From positions 6,684,892 to 6,748,891 of the forward strand of contig JANPWX010000097.1 in assembly GCA_024734555.1 (NCBI GenBank): a stretch of DNA of 64,000 bases. The letters run 5' to 3'. This DNA is from Trochalopteron elliotii. Lineage: Eukaryota; Chordata; Aves; Passeriformes; Leiothrichidae. The position numbers were made by a program, and so were the translations under genes. How positions within the stretch are numbered: position 1 is the stretch's first letter; every line of letters starts with the position of its first letter. Under the pieces are notes generated by a model. That model did no database searches and had not been told where the DNA came from. It was given only the letters and a program-made list of their open reading frames with translations. Positions 12,901-25,000 of this stretch are shown one piece after another.

Positions 12901-13599
12901 TGAGTTCTCTAATACTCCCAGCATTACTGAATAAACCTTCTTGAGTTCCATCAGAAGGGGCAAATAAACACTTACAGAGGGAAGAAGTCAGGAAGACAGG
13001 GAGACTGAGGACCTAGTTTTGCTAGGTTACAATGCAATCACAAAGAATGAAGTGACTGCTTTCTCAGACTGAATCCTATGGGAACCAGTTTGGGGACAAT
13101 TTTCTGAAATGTCTTCCAAGAGGCTGAAGCACAAAAGTCAAAAATGAAGGCACCTCCAAATGGGTTTGTACTTCTGAAAATACTCATTCAGACATCCAAA
13201 GTCATATGAATAATATGTATCTGATCTAGAAACAGTTTTAACCAAACACCTGCTGACCAACACAGTGGGATTTTATGGCTGCAGCCTAAATATTAATCAA
13301 AATTTTAAAAAACCAAACCAAACAACCACCCCACAGGAGAGCTAGAAGGCAACTGGACAGTTTGCTATCTGATGAACTTCACTGTCCCTGTAACCAGTCC
13401 ATCCTGTTCAATCCTGTTGGCTACTCATTTCTGTCCTGCTTGTATTGACATATTCTGTGGGCTGTTAGCCACAGTAGTGAGTCAGGCAACACCAGAAGAT
13501 GACCCATTAGCCTATTAGATTAAACAAGAAACACCAAACAGGAGATAATAGTCAAAGGGGAGGGAATGGGAACAAGTCAACATTACTCAAGGGTTAGAA

Positions 13600-13830
13600 A
13601 GATGTTCCGAAATGTAATCTGTGTTCATTACCTTGAGTAAATATACCGTCAGCCTCCATTTGCACAAGCCTTAATCACATGAAGTAATAATTTCAGGGGG
13701 AAAAAACCACATTCCACCAGTATGGAATTTGTGCAATGAAATACTCTTGCCCACACGCTCCTCCCAGACTTTGGGAGCAATTTTGTTTACCTGCATTACT
13801 TTCACTGCTCACTGATGACTTTCAGATCCA
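13600..13830. promoter_or_regulatory. Putative noncoding element
   Basis: Holds GATGTTCCGAAATG, GTAAATATACCGTCAGCC and CCTTAATCACATGAAGTAAT. It is repeat-free and noncoding. The call rests only on texture. Confidence 0.18.
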
Positions 13831-14243
13831 TCTGCCCATACCACAGGGAATGCAGCAAGAAGCACAATGGTTCTGCTGTGGAAAAAAATAAGTCCCAAGA
13901 AAACTTTGGAGACAGAAGGAAAGGTTAAAAACCTCATGATTAAAGTATTGAAATCCTCTGGCATTGATCTACATCCCAGATTACCTCAATTGCTCTACCC
14001 TCTTTCTTTTTTTGTTTTGTTTTGTTCTTTTTGTGAAAGTCAAAACAATTGTATTAAAAATATGCTTACCAGTATAAGGCCATAATATTTCTGTTCTTTT
14101 TTTGTTTGGATTTTTTCCTCAAGGATTGAACTAAACTTTGTGAACCCGATTTGCTCTTTGGGTTGCATGCAAGATTTTTTTTCTTATTTTGGTCTAAGAG
14201 GGGGGCTGAGGAGGAACCTCCTGATCCTAATGGAAACCTCTGA

Positions 14244-14280
14244 GGGTTCCCTCATATCAATGGGGTTCCCTCATGCCAAT
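14244..14280 (+). repeat. Tandem duplication, 19-bp period
   Basis: GGGTTCCCTCATATCAAT is repeated as GGGTTCCCTCATGCCAAT one base later, with two differences. It is a local replication-slippage duplication. Confidence 0.85.
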
Positions 14281-16485
14281 CCCATGCACTTTACTGGATA
14301 CATAATTCAAGTCATTGCAACATTATTCTCAGCCTAGGCTGGCATACATCACTGATGGGGGAAAAATCAAACGCGAACCTGCCCAAGAAAGCAGAAGAAA
14401 ACCATTACGGAGATTTGCAGCATCTAAACACTAAAAGGTTGTGGGGCTGTTTTCCTGACAAATTGTTCTTGTTGAACAGGAGGAGCACAAAATATTGTAC
14501 CACAACTGGCACACACAAGATGTAGGTGTGCACCAAAACCTTAGCTCTTTCTTCCATGTCCCGTAGGCAGTTAGAAACAACAGGGTTGTCAGTTCTTTGG
14601 GAAGAGGTATGGGCTTTGCAAGACCACTGGAAGCCCCTTCCCAGAACACTTGCCAGGGAGCTTAGGCCGGCAGCTTAGAGTCACATGCCATTCTTTCACT
14701 TTGATTGCTACAGAGGATTGATTGAGAAAGAGAAAGGATCTGTCCGGTTTTTCCAGTATTCCAGCTCTCAGCCTCTTGGGGACCTGATGCTGAGGCAAGA
14801 GCCATTGCTCTGATCTTTTGTGTAACTAGGCTGCTGGCCCTGGACCCTGGCACCCTGTTAACCTGTGGAGCCCCACTGCCTCTCACCTGGCAGCTCTGCA
14901 GTACAGTTCTCAGATGTTAAGCTTCAGACCTCAGACTGAAATGCAAATGTTTCATTTTTAGATGTTTATGACGGTGCCTTCACAACACCTCTGGCTTCAT
15001 ATAATGCCCAACAAAACACAACAGCAAAGGCCTGCAGATAGTTGTCATCTCACTGCAGAGTTAAGTTGAACAAAACCACCAAAATCATATTTTCCAGCCT
15101 GAGCTAACACAGACCCTGGCATTGCACTCTAACAGCCAACATATCTGGAAGCAAATGAAGGACCCACCACTGATGCCTGGCAATTTTGGAAGTACAATGT
15201 TCCCAAAACTTATTAAAATCCATCTCAGAGTGTCTTGCTTCCACGCACCACTTTTTCTTTCTCCTTTAATTTTTTGATGTTTTCATCTGCAGGAAACACC
15301 CCCCTGCCCTTGGAACTAGAGCAACTGTGTCACAGAGATCAGCGTCCCTTTAAAGTTCATGTGGTTACAACACTGCTGTTCCACTTCTATCACAAACAGT
15401 GTCACTGCACATCTGGTCTGGCTGTGCCTGTTTTCTGCATGCCCTTTCCTGCCTAGGGATCACCTTGAGCAGATGTCACCCTCCATCCAGCGGCTGGTGA
15501 GCAGCCATGGTGGCACCAATCCAATGGAGGAAACTGATGAGCCATCATGTTTCCCCATCCAGTGCCAGCAGGGCCCTGGCTTGATTGCCCTCTTTAAAAT
15601 GCTGCTTCCAGATGGAAATTCCCACTTGGAGAAAACTCTCTAAAACGCACGTACCCATAGGACATTACTGTGCAAAAACAAGAAGAGGAGCCTCTTTACG
15701 TCTCTAAAGGCTGCGTCCCCACTAATCTGACTCCAGGCCTCATTATTCCTGTTGTGCTCACTGCAATAACTTACACTGTCAACAGGAGGATATATCAGGG
15801 GAGCCAAGCACTCACTGACTCAGCACAGTCAGAGCTTAAGAATTCCCTGAGGATGGATGGACAGAAGTCAGCATGGAGGACAGAGTCACCAGTGCTCAGC
15901 TTGAAATGGCTGCAGGGAGAAGCTCTCCTACAAAATACAATACAGCAGCAGGCCAATTTAAACTCTTTTCCCCAGCTACAACCTTCCTCTCCTTCTAGAC
16001 AAAGATTAGAGGCTGTTTCAGTGTGACTGGTGTTTAATACTCCCTGGCCCACTGTGTGAGATGCAAGACACATGCACCATGGCAACGTGGAGGTTCAACG
16101 TGCTGCTTTCCCACAGTACTGAGTCTTGAACTACACACCATGCTTTTCACATTTGCACCACACTTTTTGAGTGGGTCAGACCCACAGACCTTCTCTACAG
16201 ACCTGCAACAATGTCCTAATGCTCCTCCTGAAGAAGTCAACAAATAAAAAAACTTGTGGCATATCTTCTACAATAAACACACTTCTCATAATGGCAGGCA
16301 TAGAGAAAAGATGCAGAGAAGGTGGATGAGGTTCTTTGAATACTGCCTAGCTGGGAGGACATTTTTTCTGCATATTTTCCAGAGCTGTCATTTCAAAGAT
16401 GATGCTTTGAGTGGGATTTGTCTCACTCTGCTTTAGATATCTACATCTGAGCAAGTCACCTTTCATATTCAATGCAGAGAAAGAG

Positions 16486-16562
16486 GCATGTCTGGAGTGT
16501 GAATCATCTGATTTACTTTATACACCTCCTTTAGACTAAGATGAATCACACTCCAGAAGTGC
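16486..16562. repeat. Near-perfect inverted repeat (hairpin) with 24-bp arms
   Basis: The left arm at 16,486-16,509 pairs with the right arm at 16,539-16,562 across a 29-nt loop, with 3 mismatches in 24 bp. The inner 18 bp (CTGGAGTGTGAATCATCT against AGATGAATCACACTCCAG) has one mismatch. Total length is 77 nt, the size of a microRNA precursor. It could equally be the remains of a short inverted-repeat transposon. No terminal duplication was evident. Confidence 0.8.
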
Positions 16563-19500
16563 TTATTTTTCTCTATTGACTATAAAGGGAATCAAGATGA
16601 ATACTCAGATAGAGACACCTACATTTGGTCAGATGACTCTTACCCTGCACCTGCTGAGACACATCTTCAGGTAACATCCTCCATACAGGCAATCATTACT
16701 CTCACTCTATCACTCACCCATGCCAAAGCCTACACCCAAGACAGCAGTTCACTTAAGATCCCACTCCAAAATCTGCTACATATCCAAAGCCAGTACAGGG
16801 ATCTGAACATCAGACTTGGCTTTAATTAATAGGAGAAATAGGGGAAATAAGTAGGAAATGTATTACTGTATTGAAGGAAGTCCCAGAATGGGAGAGTAGA
16901 ATTGGAGTAACATGCCTGGAAGGAATTACCATTATTGGCATAGAAGATGGGATCCCATCAAAGACACTTAATCCAGGGTGGGGCCTGGGGAACATAATCA
17001 TTTCCACTGGCAATTGCAACAGCAGGAATCACAAATTTTAAAAAAGAGAAGTTATCAACTATTAGTAGCTCTCAAAATTTTCAAAAAACCCAAGAGAGAA
17101 GGAAAAGGAAGTATTTGGAGAACACTTGCATTCACCCCTACAGGGCTCTGTGAAGGCAGGTATACTTAAGGCTGATTCCTACTGCACTCACAACACTGAA
17201 GGTCTGATGTGCACAGAGCTCAGAGAAGTGGTAGGTCTCCTGGTGACATAGCCTTCCACTTCCATGAGAGTGACCATGCCAACCAGTGATCAGTGGCCTG
17301 TATCCCTCAGTCCATAGCCACCGGCAGCCTGTGAATTTCTCTGAAGTTTAGGCCTGGTTCACTTATACCCATTTTACATTTGTATTATATTCTTATTTAC
17401 CTTCTTTTATTTCTATCATCAGCCATGTGCTGCCTGTATTTATTGCAGGCAAGCTGGTTGGAAGATTTCCTTGAGAACTGGCTCATCTCATGAACATGAT
17501 ACCTGGCACATACTATGGTTTTTCAGTGAAATCGTTTAGAAACATTGCCTTGCTTGACAGAACACTCATCACCCACAGTACTGTTTCCTTGACCCATCAG
17601 GGCAAGTTCATAGACATCCTATCTGGATGTCCTCAAGGTTCAGAAATCTCCCTGTCTCTTGTCCTGTTCACATCCATGCCCTGAAGAGCACTCACTTGCT
17701 GTCAGAGGTGTCCAAAAATACAGCAAACACTTCTCACATGAGGCACATACTAGCCAGAAATAACCAGTGTTTCCATTCAGCATGGCTATCTGCCCTTTGG
17801 TCTCCCAGGCATCCACTCTACCCACATTCTGCAGCTACGCAAGGAAACATTCATTTGCTCCTTGTCCTGGCCCAAGTCTCCAGCAAGAGATTTCCTAAGT
17901 CAGGGCATGGGAGGACAAGCTGGGTTTCTGCAACTGACATATGGAGTCATAGCACTGTGGATATCCATCAGCACAGACCTATGAAATGTCCAGGACAAAT
18001 GTGAATTTTGAATAAACACAAACAAAACAGATTTTTATAACGTGGATGAAGTATTAAAAGATTCTTTTATTTTTTAAAAGACAATTCAAAACATCTGGAA
18101 TCTCAAATAAGTCTCCATACACATTGTTTTAACCCAAACTCCCTGATATTTATGGAATTTCCCCTGCAACTGCAGTCTGAGCAGAGCTGACTGGCTGAGG
18201 TGAACCAGGCTTCTTTCTTTAGGAGAAACAGCTGAATACAGAGCACCTGCTTTGGGTGGACAAACACAGTTAGATGACAAACCATTTTTTAATGGGAATA
18301 TTTGGCTGAGTATCCATCCCAAAACCAGGCCTGAGTTTCTAAATACTCTGGCATCACAAAAGGACATGTGATGCCTTTCTTTCCACCCCACATAGCTCCT
18401 CCTCTGCTACTATAGCATCTGTCACCCTCTCATGCAACTTATGAGTTGACTCACCTGTAGGTGACTCATTTCAAACTCTGCTCTGAAAACAAAAGGCTCA
18501 GTGCTGGGTCTTTAGATATGCTAGTTGTTGCCAGTGCTATCTTTCCAAAACAGAGGAAGACAAGTGAAGCCAAAGCAACAAAGCCCTTCAGATTGCAACC
18601 CAAGGACCTGTGCTTACCATCAGAAAGCCACACTTTCCTTAACTCAGTATTTCCTCGAGCTGCCACTGACTTTCTCTGCTTACCACAGCAGGAAGTTGCA
18701 CCATATGACACCTGCCCAGAATATTGAGCATTTGGCTTAAAAAACACAAAGTCATGGGGAAACAATGATTAACTGCAAATCACCATGGAATCCAGTCCCC
18801 AGGGGAATACCTGCAGACAGCCTAGCAAATTGGTATGGATGTACATTAGCTTGCCAGACTGCATCCAGGACTCATTTAATGGAGTATTGCTGCAGCACAA
18901 ACAGAGGCAAGATACTGCCTGGTCCTCCAGCAGTTTCAGTGATCCGTTTCAGAACATCATGGATCAAAACTCCTTCTATTAGGTTGGCATGCCTAATGAG
19001 GCAAAAGAACATGATGTGTCGAATCTCTGCCAGCCTCTGAGGATTGCTTGCTTCAGACAGATTTAAAAGCTGGTCAGCACAGCCTCTGAAGCTTTTCATC
19101 CTGGCATCATGCATGGGAAGAGGACATAAAAAGTTGAACTTATTTGGGGCTTTGTAGGTCATTATCAGTGCTATGAGGGTACTTCTACATTCACTGAGGT
19201 CAATGGCAAGGCTCCTGCTGCCGTCTTCTGGTGCATAGGCAGGGAGTGTTGAACTGCACCCAGAAACAGGGAGGAAGTGCTGTTGGAAAGCTAATAGAAA
19301 GTGCAGAGCTCAAGGGCAAGCTGGCACCCACCTCTTTCAGCTGCAGCTACTTGGTGACTGTAAGCAGTATTCTTGAGCGACAGAAGTCTTAGGGATTCAG
19401 ATATCACTGGGATTATCAAAGCGTAGCTCTTGGTGGTAGAAAAGACCTCAGCTTGCAGCTTTCTGGGACTAGGAGAAAGGTAATTCACACAACCGTAAAA

Positions 19501-20624
19501 ATTCAAACCTGTTCAAGAGCTGACCTTCATTCAGCAATCTTTTTGAATAATGACACAAGCAGTCAGGATGGACCAATTGTGTTTTCAAGGCTCTGTTTCT
19601 AAAGGTTTTGCTATGTATTTAACTTTACCTCAGAAAACACCCTTTGCAGCAGACAGGAGCCTTGTGTTATATATAGAAATACACGATATCAACAGACACA
19701 GAGGAGCCACAGGGCTGACAGTAGGAAGGGTCAGGGCTTTGAAGTCAGATTTGGGGCTCATCTCACTGGTAAGAATCTGGGGTTCATAGCAGGTGAATGG
19801 AGGCAAGTTGGCAATCCTTGGAGGGGTGAATTACAAGCTCTGTCTCAGAGAAGGAAATTTTTTACTTCCTTTTGCTCTCCCCGCAGTGCTGATCCTGCTG
19901 TGGGGGCTTCTCCTACCTCAGCCTCTTGTCCCTGCAGCACAAAAGCAACCTCCTTCAAGAAGGCAACTACAGTCCTGTACTGGTCTCTGCAGCAGCCAAG
20001 AGGCAGAAGCAGCTACAGCTGGGATCAGCTCTGTTTCTGGCATCTGTGTTCAAGCCCAGCTGCTCAGCTGGGGCCTTGCTCCTGCCCCTTGCCAGGCTGG
20101 TAACCTACAGCCAAACACCCCAGGGTTTGTACATCAGTACTCTTCACCCGCCTCCAGCATATGACCCTGTCCCAGTTTTGGATGGCTCTCGTGAGTCACA
20201 TTTTTCCTACCTCCCTCTTCCAGCTCTCCCAGCAGAGTGGCAGCATGGGGCCAGGGGTAAAATCCATCACTATCTGGCTCCAATTCAATGAGCACCAGCC
20301 TCTGTGAGGGAAGCTGGGGTGCAGAGCAAGCAGCTGAGCTTGGTTATCTCTGTGTGGGATTCAGGTGTCATGAGGTTAAGGGGAAAGCCTGTTCTGCCGG
20401 CACTCCAAGACCGCGGAAGGCATGGTTGCTCCTCCCTAGGGATGCTGCTGTAGTGGGTACTCCCTGTTCACCCACTGAACTGAGTCACTCTTCACCTGTC
20501 TGCCAAGGGTAAAGCTGGCCATGAGAACTGGAGACCAGGGAGGTGGCAAAGAGTAAGGACAAACAGGCCCAGGGCTCAGGCAGGAGCATCAGCTCCCTCA
20601 CAAGTGTCTGTGCGCAGGCATGTG
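16563..20624. other. Intergenic, no gene recognised
   Basis: Unique sequence of ordinary composition. There are only short overlapping frames on both strands, and no repeat family recognised. Confidence 0.55.
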
Positions 20625-20840
20625 CACACGCCTCACCTGAAGGGCTCAGTAGCTTCCTGGCTGCTAACACAGGCTGTCACGTCAGGGTGCTCGGGGATCT
20701 CTCTGCTGCCCTGCAGGGAGGGCCCTCCTGCCTCTGCTCGGACCTCAGCAGCTCTTTCCCTTCCTCCCTCCCCGCGCCGCCGGCCCACGGCTGCTGAAGG
20801 AAACAGCTCGCCGTGGGGGGCTACGCAGGAGACGAATTCC
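20625..20840. promoter_or_regulatory. Small CpG-rich cluster, possible cryptic promoter or enhancer
   Basis: Roughly a dozen CpGs occur in about 215 bases, including CCCCGCGCCGCCGGCCCACG, against a CpG-poor background. It lies about 150 bases from the putative conserved element starting at 20,985. No TATA-like word or long coding frame is attached. Confidence 0.3.
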
Positions 20841-20984
20841 AGCGCTGGGGTCAAATTCCTCCAGCAAGGAATCTGGAAATCCTTCAGCACTGGCTAAAGA
20901 CTGCAGACTCACAGAGCTCTCTGTCCCCATGGCAGAACTGATTTTCGACCAGCAGAGTGGTTTTCTGCTCAGTCAGTGGGTTGC

Positions 20985-21480
20985 ATGAAATGCATACAAC
21001 AGTGATAAATTATCATGGACGCTTTGGAGTGCTCCTTGACCAAAATTAAGTTACTCATGAAGTGATTTCTTAGAATTACTTCTTTGCTCTCTCTTCCCGA
21101 ACTATTAAGTTACAAGTCTGTGATTAATTACTAGAGCAAACTTTAAACTGTCAACCAAGAACAAAAGGTCTTTTTGATAGCGGATGTTTACTTTCAGCTG
21201 AAAGGGCACACGCTCAAATTTTGTTCAGTGTATCTTACCTGCATTTTAATTCTTCGAGTTGAAAATATCATTTAGCTGCACAGAGAAGCAGAAAGGTGAA
21301 AATGTCATTGGATAAAACCTCGGACTTTTTCTCACAATTGGCACTTACAAATGACTTCCGGAAGCTAGAGGTCACTGTGCACACAGTCCCACAGCTTTCG
21401 GGCATTAACCTGAAGTTATTGTGTGGAACTTCAATTCCTACAGCAAGGTCAGATAGTTTATCCCAAATGTTAGCAAATTC
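20985..21480. promoter_or_regulatory. Putative conserved noncoding element
   Basis: This is repeat-free, AT-rich sequence with TAATTA-type cores (GTGATTAATTACTAG), CTTTTTGATAGCGG and retained isolated CpGs (CTTCCGGAAG, CTTCGAGTT). The frames are short and uninformative. The texture is that of deeply constrained enhancers. No alignment was available. Confidence 0.3.
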
Positions 21481-21839
21481 CAATAACTGATCTAACACAG
21501 ATGCTCTCACTCCCTCCAGTGAGATGCTCTGCAGGCAGAGGAGTGGTTTTGAACAGGGCTGCTGCTTCCTCAGTGCATCCAAATGGCAATCCCCCTGCAG
21601 ATGGTCTGTGCTTCACCCAGATCTGACTGTAACTGCTGTGACCCTCCCCCAAAAGGTATTAAGCCTCATCTACATAGGTATATAATTTTTTAATACATTG
21701 GGCAGCAGGAGACACTAGCTACAGTGTGACCTAAGTGTTTCTGGAAGAGGAAAAAGAGCTATTCAGCATTAAAGATTCAGGAATGTCTGTTGACATATTA
21801 AGGAAACAACCTCGGGGGACAGCTGACACGGCTCCAAGA

Positions 21840-22015
21840 AGCATTACCAAGGGAACAGTGACGCAAATGTCTTCCATTTTTACAGGCTGGCAACTTGCCA
21901 GGTTCCCTCGCCTGATGGCTGATGTAATGCTAATCCCTATCTGGGTTAGCGCTCGGATGTCAACCACAGCAGCTCACTGTGCTGCAATCAATATAGCACA
22001 CTTTTTATAGAAGAG
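21840..22015. promoter_or_regulatory. Putative regulatory element with NFI-type dyad
   Basis: It contains the perfect dyad CTGGCAACTTGCCAG (21,887-21,901), matching the nuclear factor I pattern TGGC-N5-GCCA. It is followed by GCTAATCC, a bicoid/OTX-type core, and GGTTAGCGCTCGG. The segment is repeat-free and noncoding. Confidence 0.3.
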
Positions 22016-25000
22016 TGTATAAAAAAAATTCTGCTCTAATCTACTAGGAATATGTACAGTAGAGTAATGGCAGGGGAAATTTAATGGCTAGCCTGGAGCT
22101 CACCCAGCATGTGCTTTTGCAAGCGCGCACGTGTGTGCACAGGCTTGTACACAAACCCATCTACACCTCAAATAATGGCAAGTCCAGGCGAGGGCCACAC
22201 ATTGAGAAAGGGCTGGCTGTTCATCACGTACAAGAGGAGCCTTCCCATTCCTTTATTAAGTGATGTATTGGCAGAGGAAAACAAGCAAAATGGGACTGGA
22301 AAATAAAATAGGTTATCAGTCATAGCATGGAATATAATGGATGTTTCTGTTTTAATGACAACATTTTGTAGTTCTCTGAGTACCAGAGGGCTCTGTGGGG
22401 ATTAAGGAAGCCTTACAGCACACCTCTACACAGGGCAGACAGCACTGAGTCAGAGTGAAGGACACACAGTGGGTCAGTAGCTGTCAAAACCCACCAGCCC
22501 CGCAGTCAGTGAGTAAATTCCTTCATAGTGCCACCGACACCAGCACCTTAAGACAAGAAACGAGCAGGAAAGGAGTCCAGAGATCCTGAATTACCATGCA
22601 ATTATCTGAGGAGCAATTTGGCTTCCTCATAAAAGAAGAATTTTGAAATCCTGAGTAATTTCCAGTTAATATAGTCCTGGCTTTATACTATCTACCATGG
22701 AAAACCTTCCCACTGCTTGACTGCACCTAAACCACTCAAGAGCACTGATTTGCTGTGAGCTGATAGTGCAGCTTCCTGCTTCAGCACTCCATTTCCTGAA
22801 AGGGATAACCCCCTGTCAGTTTATTTCACAGGATACTGGTGTCATAACTGTGAAAGTACCTAAGGGTGTTCTTGTCCCAGATAAAATTTTAAGATAAAAT
22901 CCATGTGTAACAAGGTAGATTAATTCCAGCTTTATCCTGTACTTAACTAGCATGATGAGGAATTATGCAGGACAATATATTGTTTCCTTCTATTCCCCCT
23001 TTATCAGGTAATATTTAAGGGAAAATTTAGGAAGACACTACTTAAAAATGGAAGCTGATATTCCAGTAATATTATTAATCCTTGGGTTAACTCCTGGCAG
23101 ATGTGAGAAGAATTTTAACCACGTCATTCAGTGTTTCCAAAGAGGGTCAGCTTCACAGAACAGCCCAAGAGCTGGGTTGGTATTTTGGGAAAATCCAGTT
23201 ACATGCCCTATGGAGATTAAAAAGACAATACTCTCAACCACATCTTTCCCCAGGCCACACTCAAGGCAATCTTTCTACAGCAGCTGGTGTTGACTGGACT
23301 GAGTAACTGACCCTGCCTTTCACTGCAGCAAAAATGAAGGAAATCTGTGTCCATTCATGTTAGGCCATACCAACTCAAGCAGCCACATGGCATAAAGCTC
23401 CCCTGAGATGCTCACCAGCACCCAGCTACAACCTCACACATCCATCAGGCATTCCCTTGTAGTTCTGCCAGGAGCTGCCAGAGCACAGTGCTGTTTGTGG
23501 CCATCCCTCCCTCCTCTGCTCTTCATTCCCCACCAGCAGAGTCCTGCACACTGAGCAGTAGCTTCAGGAAGAGCTGACTGTGGCAGTGACTTGGGGGAAG
23601 TTGTCTGCAAGAGAATTTTCTGGATCCCTTCAGCAGGCAGAAAGGAGCAAAACAGGGAAGAAGAATGAGGCAGGAATTACAAATAAAGCAGGGCAGGTGT
23701 GGCAAGACAAAAGCAAGAAGAGGACGGCATTTGGCTTCATAACTTCTTCCTTCATTTCTACACCTTTGGTCACCAGAAACCATGGCCCTCTTCTATCCAC
23801 CCATCCCGCTCAGTGCTTCCTGGCCCAACATTGGCTTGTCTGCCTTTAGTTCCCAAAATACACTCTAAGCAAATGGATAGTCTTGTTACAACAGCCTCAT
23901 AAAACAGACCAGTTGAGAGCATTAATATAATCATATTATCTTCTCTTTGATTTGTGAAGAGGTAAAATGTTTGATCATCAAAGAGCTCTGTTTTCCAGCA
24001 ATGGATTTAGCTGAGGTTGCTCACATGTCAGTACGGGAGGAGAAAGCATATTTGTCTTTCAAAAAAAAGTAAGGAAGAGACAAAGAGCTCACATGGAGAT
24101 ACATTTCAACACACTTTATACATGTCAGTGCTCCAGACATGTCCTCCCTTGGCAGCACATACACCTGTAACAGAGAGGGAACTATAAGCCTGGTCATCCT
24201 GGTGGACAAAGATGACCTCACGGAATTATGATGCAATACCAATGTGAAAGGAAACTCCAAGTTCTTCCTATGCAGTCTATAGGACATTGGTACAATTTTT
24301 AACATATGTGTTTATATTTCCTTAATATTTAATGAAATGCTTAAGAAAAACGCATTCTAAAAATTTTGATGTAAATACAGTTTGTTGTGCTTGAATTCTG
24401 AGTTAAGAACAGCCTCCATTATGTTTTTCACATGCTCTTACTACATTATATTAAAAGCATACTCTGCTCTTACAGACATGTTGTGTGCTTTATAAATACT
24501 TTGCACAGTTGGAAACACTGATGTTTAGCAAAAATCCCAGTGCCAGCAAATGCAATGTGGAAAACCTCCTTTGCAGCAAATGGTCTGCACAGTGACCATG
24601 GGAAGTGATCTCCAGATCATGTATGAAGGACATACTCTGTATCTCCATGCACCTCAGCAGGGCTCCTCAGGGTCCAGCACTGCTGAGTGGAGCACTCACC
24701 TCTCTGGAGGACACCAACACAAGTGAGAAGACTCCAGACAAGTTTAATAGTCTGGTCTAAGTGGCATATGTATTACTGAATTTTAAAATACAAGATACAT
24801 AGCAGTTAGCACCAGTACCCTGCAAGGTTCATTGCCTTCCCAGCTTCTCTCACACTTATGGTGGGGCCCAGTAGTCTCTGACAATCCAATTAATGTGACT
24901 CAGGCATTATCACACAATCTTTCTGACTCTAAACACCCTGCTTCATTGCAATACTCTTAGAAATAGAGAACTCCAAAAAGATCATTCTAGTATTTTGTTT

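Larger units (their letters stand above)
9331..16485. other. Intergenic, no gene recognised
   Basis: A 202-codon plus frame at 9,687-10,295 is rich in Phe, Leu and His, as expected from T-rich DNA, and has no motif. The pockets at 12.2-12.9 and 13.6 kb and the duplication at 14,244 are listed separately. Confidence 0.55.
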
